Assembly: GCA_034435375.1 (NCBI GenBank)
Contig: DAOTXR010000037.1
Span: 1-64,000 of the forward strand
Direction of reading: 5' to 3'
Length of the DNA: 64,000 nt
Source of the DNA: DAOTXR01 sp034435375
GTDB lineage: Bacteria; Chloroflexota; Anaerolineae; Aggregatilineales; UBA3940
The notes under the pieces are model-generated. The model was not told the origin of the DNA. It ran no database searches and saw only the letters and a list, made by a program, of their open reading frames with translations. Position numbers and translations under genes: made by a program. Below are positions 8,521-17,299 of the stretch, one piece after another; the first letter of the stretch is position 1; the number at the start of each line of letters is the position of its first letter.

Positions 8521-9537
8521 TTAATACTCCCACTCTGCCCGTAGCAAGCGTGTCTGAAAGCGCGATATCACGAACACCATCACAAACAGCACCAGTGATA
8601 CTGCGGCTGCCCATCCCATCTTCTGGAAGCGGAAAGCATAGTTGTAGATGTTCAACACCAGCACCTGCGTTTGATAATTTGGCCCGCCATCAGTCATCAC
8701 CTGGATGATGTCGAAGACCTTGAAGGCATCAACCATTGTAAAGACCATGGCCAGCAGAATCGTGGGGACCAGCAGCGGGAGGGTGACATATCGGAACATC
8801 TGCCAGCTGCTCACGCCATCGATTCTGGCGGCATCTTTGATAGCTTCGGGGATTGACTGGAGAGCGGCTATGAAGATGATCAGGTTGTACCCCATGTCTT
8901 GCCAGAGATATGCAATCACCACGGCAAACAAGCTGAGCGGGATTCCCACAAAGATCAGGTTCGGATCGCCAGTCCAGTTGATGCCGACCAACCTCCCTGT
9001 CAACTGCGAGAGAATGGCGTTCATTAGCCCGCGCTGCGGATGGTATATGTAACCCCACATAATCGCCACCCCCACCGAAGGGGCAAGCACAGGCAGGAAG
9101 AAGATCGTGCGGAAGAGCGGCCTCAGCCGTGTGTGCACCGACTCGATCATGACGGCAAGCGGAAGCGTGATCATCAGGTTGAGCGGCACAACCAGGGCTG
9201 TAAACAGCAGCGTCATCTTGATGCCGATATGGAATGTTTGAACCTCGCGAGAAGCATCTGGGGCGAAGTCGAGCATGCTCCTGAAATATTCCAGCCCTAC
9301 GAACGGGTTGCTCCCCCCCAAACCTAGAATCGGTCCTCCTGCCCGCCGAGGGCTGTAGTCGAAGAAGGCCAGGGCAAAGGCCCACACAATCGGCAGCAGG
9401 GTAAAAATAGCCATGAAGATCACCATGGGGGTGATGGCTGCATAAACCAGGCGTCTTTGGGCAGAGTCTGCGTGTCCAACGAGCCTTAGTTTCCTTAGAA
9501 TCGACAAGCCTGAAGGTTGTCCAGCTCGACTGGTCAT
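8521..9537 (-). CDS. Sugar ABC transporter permease, MalF type
   Basis: A 338-residue permease with an N-terminal cytoplasmic stretch and six or more helices. The EAA loop is AIKDAARIDGVSSWQMF. ATG at 9537 is preferred over the in-frame GTG at 9549 because GAGGACC sits 6 bases before the ATG. It forms a heterodimer with the downstream MalG-type permease and is fed by the upstream solute-binding protein (family knowledge). The neighbouring SIS, ROK and GatZ-like genes suggest an amino-sugar or galactose-derived substrate. Confidence 0.9.
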   Translation of the reverse strand: MTSRAGQPSGLSILRKLRLVGHADSAQRRLVYAAITPMVIFMAIFTLLPIVWAFALAFFDYSPRRAGGPILGLGGSNPFVGLEYFRSMLDFAPDASREVQTFHIGIKMTLLFTALVVPLNLMITLPLAVMIESVHTRLRPLFRTIFFLPVLAPSVGVAIMWGYIYHPQRGLMNAILSQLTGRLVGINWTGDPNLIFVGIPLSLFAVVIAYLWQDMGYNLIIFIAALQSIPEAIKDAARIDGVSSWQMFRYVTLPLLVPTILLAMVFTMVDAFKVFDIIQVMTDGGPNYQTQVLVLNIYNYAFRFQKMGWAAAVSLVLFVMVFVISRFQTRLLRAEWEY

Positions 9538-9584
9538 GAAGGTCCTCACTTATTGTTATTCACGATGCAAGCACTAGCTTGGGC

Positions 9585-9622
9585 GGTCAGGCGCGGGCTT
9601 GACCGCAAGCCCTCGCCTGACC
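9585..9622 (-). promoter_or_regulatory. Stable intercistronic hairpin after the binding-protein gene
   Basis: GGTCAGGCG-C-GGGCTTG and CAAGCCC-T-CGCCTGACC form a 16-bp stem with one mismatch and loop ACCG. No T-tract follows. It lies between the solute-binding protein stop and the permease start. Such hairpins in sugar operons usually protect the upstream message or lower downstream expression, giving excess binding protein (known from malEFG; applied here by inference). Confidence 0.6.
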
Positions 9623-9652
9623 AGCGGTTAGTTAATGGTCCCACCTTACAAA

Positions 9653-10951
9653 CTAGAGCGACCCGTTGACATCGCGTTCCATCGTCTCGAGCGTTTCTTC
9701 AAGGGTTGCATTCCCCTGGAGGAAGTTAAGAATCTGCGGGTAACTTACCTCATACCAGACGAAGTCGCGATCGGGGAACTGGCCTTCGTAGCGCCCATAC
9801 TGCAAGATGCCCAAGAATGGCTCGAAGTATGGGAATTCAGCGATCAACTGCTCCGCAGCAGTCCCTTCGGCGTTGGCCTTCAAAGCGGGCAGTGTGCCGG
9901 AAGCCAAGTTCCACTGCACAGCGTTCTCTGCATTCAGAGCGACGAACGAGATGAAGTCCCAGGCCGCTTCCTGCACCTTGCTGTTAGCCGAGACGGTCAA
10001 CCCCCACCCTGAAGCTGCGGCGAAGAGCGGCGCGTCACCCACGCTGGGCAACGGTACATAGACGGTTGTCTCGACTACCTCGGGGTAGTCCGCGCCGTAT
10101 TCGGGGATCACCCATGGGCCGACTAGGCCAATGGCGGTCGTCTGATTGAAGTAGGAGTCGCCTACCCAGTTTTGCTCGTCATTGAACAGAACAGCATCGT
10201 TCACACCCTCATCGATCAGCCGCTTCATTAACTCCAGCGCCTGTCGGCCTTCTGGCGTATTGACCCGGTAACCCTCATCGGTGAGGTACTGGCCGCCATA
10301 CTGCAAGATCAGCGAATGGAACATCGTCGGGATGCCATCCGATCCGGTGAAGTTGAACCCTGCCCGGACCATCACACCGTCCTCGACAACCGTCAAGGCT
10401 TTGGCGTCGGAGATGAGATCGTCCCAACTAGCCCACCCCGAAGTGATGTCGTCCAGACCTGCTTCAGAAGCCAGTGCGGTGTTGACCAGAACGGCACCGT
10501 ATTCGATGTTGAACTCTTGAGGTAAGCCATAGAGCTTGCCTCCACAGGTGAAGCCGCCGATGGCCGAATCAAAGAACGTGGCCTGTGCGTCCTCGACGGT
10601 GATCAGGCTGGACGGAGCCTCGGCAAGATTGCCCCCTTCAGCGTAGCTACATACCCACGAGCCGAACATCTGCAGGACATCGGCTTCGGTCCCGGCAGGG
10701 ATGGAAGTTTGCAGGGTCTGGATGTAGGTATCGTAGTTGAATGTTTCAAAGGTGATTGTGACTCCCTCATTCTCCTCCATGTACTTGTTGGCCAGGGCCT
10801 GGAGTCCCTCGTTGAAGGCGTCATTCTGATGGGTCCATACGCGGACGGTCACTCCCTCACCACCGGCTCCTCCACCAGCGGCCCCACAGGCAGCCAGCGC
10901 CAGGCTGGTGGCAACCGCTGCGAGCAAGACCCAGAAGGTTTTCTTTGACAT
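9653..10951 (-). CDS. Extracellular sugar-binding lipoprotein of an ABC importer
   Basis: A 432-residue protein with signal MSKKTFWVLLAAVATSLALA and lipobox LAAC, followed by a Gly-rich linker and a family-1 solute-binding fold (VRVWTHQND near the mature N-terminus, then the ALASEAGL and SGWGLTVSANS regions). Two adjacent ATGs (10954 and 10951) follow AGAAGAGGAGAG; the second has better spacing. It captures the sugar outside the cell and delivers it to the MalF/MalG-type permeases encoded downstream. ROK kinase and SIS genes lie upstream in the same direction. Confidence 0.9.
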   Translation of the reverse strand: MSKKTFWVLLAAVATSLALAACGAAGGGAGGEGVTVRVWTHQNDAFNEGLQALANKYMEENEGVTITFETFNYDTYIQTLQTSIPAGTEADVLQMFGSWVCSYAEGGNLAEAPSSLITVEDAQATFFDSAIGGFTCGGKLYGLPQEFNIEYGAVLVNTALASEAGLDDITSGWASWDDLISDAKALTVVEDGVMVRAGFNFTGSDGIPTMFHSLILQYGGQYLTDEGYRVNTPEGRQALELMKRLIDEGVNDAVLFNDEQNWVGDSYFNQTTAIGLVGPWVIPEYGADYPEVVETTVYVPLPSVGDAPLFAAASGWGLTVSANSKVQEAAWDFISFVALNAENAVQWNLASGTLPALKANAEGTAAEQLIAEFPYFEPFLGILQYGRYEGQFPDRDFVWYEVSYPQILNFLQGNATLEETLETMERDVNGSL

Positions 10952-11088
10952 CATCCTCTCCTCTTCTGAATGAAACGCAGATGATGGAATACAGCCCACC
11001 AGTTGATGGCTTTCCGAATTCATAACAGACACGTGCCTGTTAGTCACCTCCCTCTATAACCCACGATTACGGAGCGACGCGATCAGCA

Positions 11089-12072
11089 TCAAGACATATC
11101 GTGCTGAGTCAAGTAAGGCTGCAACAGCTCGACCGTTGCTCCGATCACGCCGGTTTCGCCGCGCGTCTTTCCCAGCACGATCTCCACACCGGAGTAATAA
11201 TCGCCGCCCATCGCAGCAAACACACGATGATAATCGCCCACCAGTTCCTCAAATCGGGAACATACGGCGTCGAGAAGCACTGCTCCAGCTTCGGCAGTCC
11301 CGCCTGTGAGTGCGATGCGGTCAGGAAGAAAAATGGCTGCTAACGAGGCCAGAGTTTGCCCTATATAATGCCCGATCTGTTGGATAATGCCGGTGGCAAT
11401 CGGATCGCTACCCTTCTGGGCTGCCTCGATCACCTGGTAGGCGCTGACCTTGCGACCATAGCGCTCGAAGGCAAGGTGCTCAATTCCGCTCACGCCGCAT
11501 AGAGCTTCGGCGCAGCCCTTGCATCCCGCCGAGCAGGTCAGCCCCCCTGGTTCTAGAATGATGTGGCCAGTATCTCCTGCGCAGCCTCCGACGAAACGTA
11601 GAGGCTCGCCATTGATCACAACGCCTGCTCCCAGCCCAGTGCCAATCGCCATACACAGAAAGCGCCGTGCGCCCTGGCCGCTGCCAAAGACGTACTCGGC
11701 CAGCACATGAGCCGTCAGATCATTGTTGACGACCGTGGGCAGGTTGAAGCGATCCTGCATCAGGCCCTTCAGATTCACACCATGCAAGGCAGGCGTATTC
11801 AGGCACAGGATCGGGCCGGTGCGGTCCTCGTCAGTATAGCCGTGAACGGATATGCCAATCCCGACTATGTGTCTGTCTCCAGCCTCTTCGATCACGCTGC
11901 CCACATTCTCAACCAGCCGCTGCAAGAAGCGTTGAGGAGAAGCGTCTCGCGCCTCGGTAGGGAAGCGTCGAAAGTGGCTGATCATGCCAGCAGGGCTTAC
12001 CAGGCCGATCTTGGTGCTGGTGCCGCCAATGTCGAAGCCCAGGGCCAGCGGCTCAGACGTCTGTTTGTTCAT
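11089..12072 (-). CDS. ROK-family sugar kinase
   Basis: The 327-residue protein has the ATP phosphate-binding motif GFDIGGTSTKIG at the N-terminus and VVNNDLTAHVLAEY with the catalytic Asp. The ROK zinc-binding signature is TCSAGCKGCAEALCG near residue 195. ROK proteins phosphorylate hexoses or N-acetyl-hexosamines; no DNA-binding N-terminus is present, so it is an enzyme rather than a repressor. It follows the SIS gene by 7 bases and precedes the binding-protein gene. In this context GalNAc, galactosamine or tagatose phosphorylation is plausible, but specificity cannot be read from sequence. Confidence 0.88.
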   Translation of the reverse strand: MNKQTSEPLALGFDIGGTSTKIGLVSPAGMISHFRRFPTEARDASPQRFLQRLVENVGSVIEEAGDRHIVGIGISVHGYTDEDRTGPILCLNTPALHGVNLKGLMQDRFNLPTVVNNDLTAHVLAEYVFGSGQGARRFLCMAIGTGLGAGVVINGEPLRFVGGCAGDTGHIILEPGGLTCSAGCKGCAEALCGVSGIEHLAFERYGRKVSAYQVIEAAQKGSDPIATGIIQQIGHYIGQTLASLAAIFLPDRIALTGGTAEAGAVLLDAVCSRFEELVGDYHRVFAAMGGDYYSGVEIVLGKTRGETGVIGATVELLQPYLTQHDMS

Positions 12073-12079
12073 CCCTCAC

Positions 12080-13144
12080 TCAGCCCTCTGCCAGATCGAC
12101 GTAGATCGACAGATGCCGCGATGTATCCGGGTTGGCCCCGCACGCCACTGCCCGGTAGTAAGCCATCAGATGCATGATGGGCAGGTAGGCCAGCCCCAGG
12201 ATGTCGTCGGGCCACTCAACTTCGACCGGGATGTGATAGTGGACATCTCCCGTTTTCCAATCTTGGGAGGGAGTCAGCGCTACACTGAGTGGGCCTGAAG
12301 TGTCTACAAATTCAGCCATCACCTTGCTCTCATGGCCAGGAGCCGTACGACCATACAGGCCGGTCAGCAACGTGTGGCTATCGATGATTGAGCGGGGACC
12401 ATGACGCGCCTCCATGAACTGGTAGGCCGAACAGGGCGTGATGGACATCTCAGTCATCTTGAGCGCACCTTCCCTGGCAATCCCATACAATGGCCCCGAT
12501 CCCAGATAGAAGGCATGATTGATCTCGCTCTGACCCCCGATCTCCTGTGCGGTCCCCTCCCACTGGCCGATCAGTCGCTCAGCGTGAGCAGGGGCATGGC
12601 GCAGCAGAGCGACCACCTCGTCTTGACCTCCTACCAGCGCTCCGATGAACTGTGCTGCCAAGTACATGGCTGCGAATGAGCGAGTCTGGGGAACCGTCTG
12701 CTCATGGCCGCTGTCGATCAGCACGCTCAGGGTGGACCGCTCGTCTAGAGGGCTGCCCGGCGCACAACTCACCGCCATGACTCGCCCCGGATACCGTCTC
12801 TCGAATGCCTCCAACGCCCAAATCACTTCCGTCGTCGCCCCAGACCGCGAGATCGCGACCAGCACAGGCGATGCATCAGCCGGAGGCAGATACGCCTGGC
12901 TGTATTGAACTATTTCAGAGGCGGGTATAGCGCGTGTGCGGACCCGGAGCGCCGTCTGCCAGTAAGTCGCCACCGACTGCGCCATGTAGAACGGTGAACC
13001 GCAGCCCGTAATCAGAATGTCTGTTGGCTGTAGATCGGAGAAGAACTTGCGAATGGCCGATGCTTTGGTGCTGACCTCGTCAACAGCCTGCTGCCATGCT
13101 TGATGCTGGGTGACGATCTCGTCGTAGCATCTGAACTGACCCAT
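12080..13144 (-). CDS. SIS-domain sugar isomerase/deaminase (AgaS/GlmS C-domain-like)
   Basis: A 354-residue protein with two SIS domains. The first carries LITGCGSPFYMAQS and AISRSGATTE, which bind sugar phosphate; the second contains FYLGSGPLYGIAREGALK and EARHGPRS. This is the AgaS type, which converts galactosamine-6-phosphate to tagatose-6-phosphate (family knowledge). ATG at 13144 has AGAGGAAC 8 bases upstream; an open frame further upstream would run into the operator and is not used. It is the first gene of the minus-strand operon with the ROK kinase and ABC importer. Confidence 0.82.
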   Translation of the reverse strand: MGQFRCYDEIVTQHQAWQQAVDEVSTKASAIRKFFSDLQPTDILITGCGSPFYMAQSVATYWQTALRVRTRAIPASEIVQYSQAYLPPADASPVLVAISRSGATTEVIWALEAFERRYPGRVMAVSCAPGSPLDERSTLSVLIDSGHEQTVPQTRSFAAMYLAAQFIGALVGGQDEVVALLRHAPAHAERLIGQWEGTAQEIGGQSEINHAFYLGSGPLYGIAREGALKMTEMSITPCSAYQFMEARHGPRSIIDSHTLLTGLYGRTAPGHESKVMAEFVDTSGPLSVALTPSQDWKTGDVHYHIPVEVEWPDDILGLAYLPIMHLMAYYRAVACGANPDTSRHLSIYVDLAEG

Positions 13145-13279
13145 GAGATAGTTCCTCTTGCGAGAGATGTGGCCCGGTTCAGCCAGAGCGATGGCAGGGC
13201 CGGCAGCCATGGTCATGGTACACAGAACCGGGAGTATCGCTTGACGCCTCCGGCATACTGGTGTTACACTGCAGGCAGG

Positions 13280-13313
13280 CATACTTAGTATTTTATCATA
13301 CTTAGTATACTAA
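13280..13313. promoter_or_regulatory. Tandem palindromic operator between divergent sugar genes
   Basis: CATACTTAGTAT occurs twice, at 13280-13291 and 13297-13308, 17 bases apart. Each contains the perfect palindrome ATACT-T-AGTAT. The second runs into another perfect palindrome, TTAGTATACTAA (13302-13313). On the plus strand TTACAC (13264-13269) and TAGTAT (13286-13291), 16 bases apart, could be a promoter overlapped by the first site. The position fits a regulator controlling both the SIS/ROK/ABC operon and the GatZ-like gene; no regulator gene is adjacent. Confidence 0.7.
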
Positions 13314-13396
13314 CCTACAAGTCATTCTAACCGATCTTGCCACAATGAGTCAAGAGCTTGTCAAGCAACCGTTGCAGCTCCTGATGGGATTCTGAC

Positions 13397-14776
13397 ATGC
13401 CAGACGAGACCAGGATCGATCCTGAGCAAGGTCCTGTGGCCTGCCAGGGCAACACCTCTGTATTCAGGCTGGATGAAGTTATCCAGGCCCAAAAGCAAGG
13501 CAGGGCCAGCGGGATCGTCAGCGTCTGCTCGTCGCACCCTACGGTCATCGAGGCCGCCTTGAGATACGCCCTAGAGGTTGGCGCTCCTCTCCTGATCGAA
13601 TCAACCTGCAACCAAGTCAATCAGTACGGCGGCTACACTGGCATGACGCCGGCGGATTTTATCCGATTTGTGCACGAGATCGCCGGACGGCTCAGGTTCC
13701 CCTCCGCATCCTTGATCCTGGGCGGCGACCACCTGGGGCCAAGCGTGTGGCAAGCTGAGCGCGCCGGGCAGGCGATGGAAAAGGCACACGTTCTGGTGCG
13801 CGACTACGTCCGGGCGGGATACGCCAAGATCCATCTGGACGCCAGTATGTCATGCGCCGACGATCCTGCCGGCGTCCCGCTGGACATCGAGCTATCGGCA
13901 GCACGCACTGCCGATCTGGCTAAGACGGCTGAACAGACATTTAGAGCGCACGACACGGCAGCAGTCTCCGCACCTCGATATGTAATCGGGACGGAAGTGC
14001 CTCCCCCAGGCGGCATTCAGGGCCGTGTGGAAGGAATGCGGGTTACACCGCCCGGTGAAGTCAAGGAAACCATCGAGGCGACACGGCTGGCCTTCCAGGC
14101 GCGTGGGCTGGAAGAGGCTTGGCAACGAGTGATAGCCGTTGTTGCCCAGCCAGGCGTGGAGTATGGGGAACAGACCATCTTCGATTATCGGCGCAGCGAG
14201 GCTGTTGAACTGTCTCGGTGCATTGAGGCGTACGAGCATCTGGTTTTCGAGGCTCACTCAACGGACTACCAGACCCGAGGTGCGCTTCGACAGCTTGTCG
14301 AAGATCATTTCGCCATCCTGAAAGTCGGCCCAGCGTTGACTTTCGCCTTCCGAGAGGCTGTCTTTGCCCTGGAGATGATCGAAGAGGAGTTGTTTGCGGG
14401 GCGCGAGGAAATCACACTCTCTGGCTTGCGACGTACCTTAGATGAAGCCATGCAGGCTAACCCGATACACTGGCAGCGCTACTACGGGGGAAGCCCTGCT
14501 GAGCAACTCCGTGCACGCCGATATAGCCTGAGCGACCGCGCACGCTACTACTGGCCAGTTCCCACCGTGCAGGCAGCTCTCAGCCGCCTTGTGAGCAATC
14601 TATCCCATGAGCCGATCCCGCTGTCGCTGCTCAGCCAGTATCTCCCCGGCCAGTATGAGCAGATCCGCAGTAACGCGCTCCCAAACGAGCCGGGGGCGAT
14701 CATCATCAGCAGGATCGCTCAGGTGCTCTCCTCTTATTTCTATGCCTGTGGATACCCTCACACAACTCACCTATGA
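13397..14776 (+). CDS. gatZ: Tagatose-1,6-bisphosphate aldolase accessory subunit, GatZ/KbaZ-like
   Basis: A 459-residue TIM-barrel-like protein. Family marks include GIVSVCSSHPTVIEAAL, ESTCNQVNQYGGYTGMTP, LGGDHLGP and HLDASMSCADD, as in GatZ/KbaZ (AgaZ). These proteins stabilise the catalytic aldolase GatY/KbaY in galactitol and GalNAc catabolism; some databases have called them tagatose-6-phosphate kinases. The start is not strongly fixed: the ATG has only a weak upstream GATGGG, and about 20 residues precede the usual family start. It is divergent from the SIS/ROK/ABC operon across a shared operator. No catalytic class II aldolase gene is in this window. Confidence 0.85.
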   Translation: MPDETRIDPEQGPVACQGNTSVFRLDEVIQAQKQGRASGIVSVCSSHPTVIEAALRYALEVGAPLLIESTCNQVNQYGGYTGMTPADFIRFVHEIAGRLRFPSASLILGGDHLGPSVWQAERAGQAMEKAHVLVRDYVRAGYAKIHLDASMSCADDPAGVPLDIELSAARTADLAKTAEQTFRAHDTAAVSAPRYVIGTEVPPPGGIQGRVEGMRVTPPGEVKETIEATRLAFQARGLEEAWQRVIAVVAQPGVEYGEQTIFDYRRSEAVELSRCIEAYEHLVFEAHSTDYQTRGALRQLVEDHFAILKVGPALTFAFREAVFALEMIEEELFAGREEITLSGLRRTLDEAMQANPIHWQRYYGGSPAEQLRARRYSLSDRARYYWPVPTVQAALSRLVSNLSHEPIPLSLLSQYLPGQYEQIRSNALPNEPGAIIISRIAQVLSSYFYACGYPHTTHL

Positions 14777-14842
14777 TCCCCTTGCCCTGATAGGGTACAA
14801 TCGCTCCAACACGTCTGTATCTGAGCTGTGTGTGAGCCATCG

Positions 14843-16495
14843 ATGTCACGCCACACTGTTCAGCCCCGCGCTAGGGGCACCTCACCGCAACAACAGGCCG
14901 AGTGGCGCTTACGTCAGCGCCCTCTTGATCCCGTCACTGAGCAGGCTCACCTGTTGGCCTACCTTGACGCCATCCGCGCCGAGCCGGACCTGACTGGCGA
15001 GGCTTACAATCGCCTTGTGCGCCGGCTGGCGCATGAAGGCCATCCCATCTACAGCAAGACGCAGGTGCGACGGGGCTACCTGGCGCTGGTCGAGGCCGGG
15101 GTTGTCAGCCATGATGATGACCTGCTACGCAGGCTGCGCATGAAGCCTACCCGCACCCTGAGCGGCGTCGCGCCTGTCACTGTGCTCACCAGACCCCATC
15201 CTTGCCCCGGCAGGTGCATCTTCTGCCCCGACGATGTGCGCATGCCCAAGAGCTATCTCAGCAATGAACCAGGCTCAATGCGTGCCCTGATGTTCGACTT
15301 CGATCCCTATGTGCAGGTCGAGCAGCGGCTGATCGCCATGCAGCGCACTGGCCACCCTACCGACAAGATCGAGTTGCTGATCTTGGGGGGCACGTGGTCC
15401 AGCTACCCACACAACTACCAGGAGGAGTTCATCCGCCGCTGCTTGGATGCCATGAACGGCGCCGAGTCCACCTGTCTGGAAGAGGCCCATCATCTCAACG
15501 AGGAAGCCCCACATCGCAATGTCGGATTGGTAGTTGAGACACGTCCAGACTATATCACACTGGATGAAGTCCGCCGTCTGCGTTGGTTGGGTGTGACCCG
15601 CGTTCAGCTTGGCGTGCAATCTCTCAATGATCGCATTCTGGGGATCAACAAGCGCGGCCACACGGTCGAGGCTGTGCGCCATGCAGTGCGCTTGTTGCGC
15701 GGCGCAGGCTTTAAGGTGGCGCTACACTGGATGCCTAACCTGCTTGGCGCGACGCCGCAGTCCGATCTGGAGGACTTTCGCCGCTTCTGGGACGATCCAG
15801 CACTGCGGCCCGATGAGATGAAACTCTATCCCACCGGCCTGATCCGCGGCACCGAGTTATATCAGTACTACGAACGGGGGCAGTACCGCCCATACACTCA
15901 GGATGAGCTGATCAGTCTACTCATGGCCTGTAAGGCCCTGGTCCCGACCTATTGCCGTCTCAACCGAGTGATGCGCGACATCCCCGCGCCGGACATCGCT
16001 GCCGGGGTGACGGTTTCCAACCTGCGGCAGGTAGTACAGGACATGCTACGCGAAGCCGGGACACCCTGCCGATGCATTCGCTGCCGCGAGGTCGGCCATG
16101 AGTTAGTCAACCCCAGCCAGGCGCGCATTGACATGCTGAGGTATGACACCGACCACAGCCAGGAGGTGTTCCTAAGCGCCGTCACGCCTGAGGATCGACT
16201 GATGGGGTTTCTGCGCCTTTCTCTGCCAACCGCTCCTGCACCCCTTGAGGAGATTGACGGCCAGGCCGTGATCCGGCAGGTGCAGGTCTATGGGCCGGTC
16301 GTCCCATTCGATGACACGCCAAGAGGTCGGGCGCAGCACCAAGGATTAGGCACGCGGCTGATTGCCGAAGCCCAGGCGGTGGCCAGGGCAGCAGGCTTCA
16401 CGCGGGTGGCCGTCATCGCCGCGGTCGGCACGCGCTCCTACTATCGCCGCCTGGGTTTTGAGTTGGGGGACCTATACATGAGCGCCCCACTGTAA
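14843..16495 (+). CDS. elp3: Bacterial Elp3: radical SAM/GNAT tRNA-modifying enzyme
   Basis: A 550-residue protein. The radical-SAM cluster motif is CPGRCIFC (Cys121, Cys125, Cys128), followed by ILGGTWSSYP and VETRPDYIT, both typical of Elp3. A zinc-type RCIRCREVG segment comes near residue 415. The C-terminus is a GNAT acetyltransferase domain (HQGLGTRLIAEA and SYYRRLGFE). Elp3 uses acetyl-CoA and SAM to make carboxymethyl-type modifications on wobble uridine of tRNA; single-subunit forms are known from Dehalococcoides in Chloroflexota. ATG at 14843 is preferred over an in-frame GTG five codons earlier. birA follows by 12 bases. Confidence 0.92.
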   Translation: MSRHTVQPRARGTSPQQQAEWRLRQRPLDPVTEQAHLLAYLDAIRAEPDLTGEAYNRLVRRLAHEGHPIYSKTQVRRGYLALVEAGVVSHDDDLLRRLRMKPTRTLSGVAPVTVLTRPHPCPGRCIFCPDDVRMPKSYLSNEPGSMRALMFDFDPYVQVEQRLIAMQRTGHPTDKIELLILGGTWSSYPHNYQEEFIRRCLDAMNGAESTCLEEAHHLNEEAPHRNVGLVVETRPDYITLDEVRRLRWLGVTRVQLGVQSLNDRILGINKRGHTVEAVRHAVRLLRGAGFKVALHWMPNLLGATPQSDLEDFRRFWDDPALRPDEMKLYPTGLIRGTELYQYYERGQYRPYTQDELISLLMACKALVPTYCRLNRVMRDIPAPDIAAGVTVSNLRQVVQDMLREAGTPCRCIRCREVGHELVNPSQARIDMLRYDTDHSQEVFLSAVTPEDRLMGFLRLSLPTAPAPLEEIDGQAVIRQVQVYGPVVPFDDTPRGRAQHQGLGTRLIAEAQAVARAAGFTRVAVIAAVGTRSYYRRLGFELGDLYMSAPL

Positions 16496-16507
16496 CAAGG
16501 AAAACCG

Positions 16508-17299
16508 ATGCCTCCACTCACCGAGCGCCAAATCCGCGATGCACTGGCCCCCCGCGACACGGGCAGGTTTGGAGCCAATCTCTATTACTACGACCAGATC
16601 GACTCGACCAACGATGTCGCTCGCGCCCTGGCCGAAGAAGAAGCCCCAGAGGGCACGCTGGTGATGGCAGACACTCAGACGGCGGGGCGGGGTCGTCTGG
16701 GCCGCTCCTGGATAGCTCCTCCCGGCACCAGCCTGCTTATGTCGATCCTGTTCCGCCCATCGCTGCCACTGGAATGGGTCCATCGGCTGGTGATGGTCTG
16801 TGGGCTGGCAGTTGCCGAGGCCGCCGAGGCAGCCATCGGCGTCCCAGTGGACGTCAAATGGCCCAACGATCTGCTGTTGGGCGGGAAGAAGTTCACCGGC
16901 CTCTTGCCAGAAAGCGCCATCATCGGAGACAAGCTAGCTTGGGTGATCGTAGGAATCGGGGTAAACGTCAACACGGTGTTTGCCCCACCTGATCCGCTGG
17001 CCGAGACGGCAACCAGCCTGCGTATGGTCGGCGGACGAGAATACGAGCGGGCAAGCCTTTTGGGAGAAATCCTCGCAAACCTGAACCGCTGGCATACGCG
17101 GATATACGATTCCGCGCTGATCGAGACCTGGCGTGCTCGCTGCGTGACACTTGGGCAGCGCATCCGTGTGGAGACCTCAGGAGCTGTAATCGAAGGGCTG
17201 GCTGAGGAGTTGGATGACAGCGGTGCGCTATGGCTGCGCGACAATGCAGGACAGCGCCGTCGTTTGTTCTCTAGCGAGGCGACGGTACTGAGATCATGA
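16508..17299 (+). CDS. birA: Biotin--[acetyl-CoA-carboxylase] ligase (BirA catalytic form)
   Basis: The 263-residue enzyme joins biotin to the lysine of biotin carboxyl carrier proteins via biotinyl-AMP. The catalytic domain shows DSTNDVARALA, TAGRGRLGRSW (biotinyl-AMP loop) and VKWPNDLLLGGKKFTGLLPE; a short C-terminal SH3-like domain (about 215-263) follows. No N-terminal winged helix is present, so it should not act as a repressor. AAGGAAA precedes the ATG. Its stop codon abuts the stop of proS on the other strand with no gap, so the two genes are convergent. Confidence 0.93.
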   Translation: MPPLTERQIRDALAPRDTGRFGANLYYYDQIDSTNDVARALAEEEAPEGTLVMADTQTAGRGRLGRSWIAPPGTSLLMSILFRPSLPLEWVHRLVMVCGLAVAEAAEAAIGVPVDVKWPNDLLLGGKKFTGLLPESAIIGDKLAWVIVGIGVNVNTVFAPPDPLAETATSLRMVGGREYERASLLGEILANLNRWHTRIYDSALIETWRARCVTLGQRIRVETSGAVIEGLAEELDDSGALWLRDNAGQRRRLFSSEATVLRS

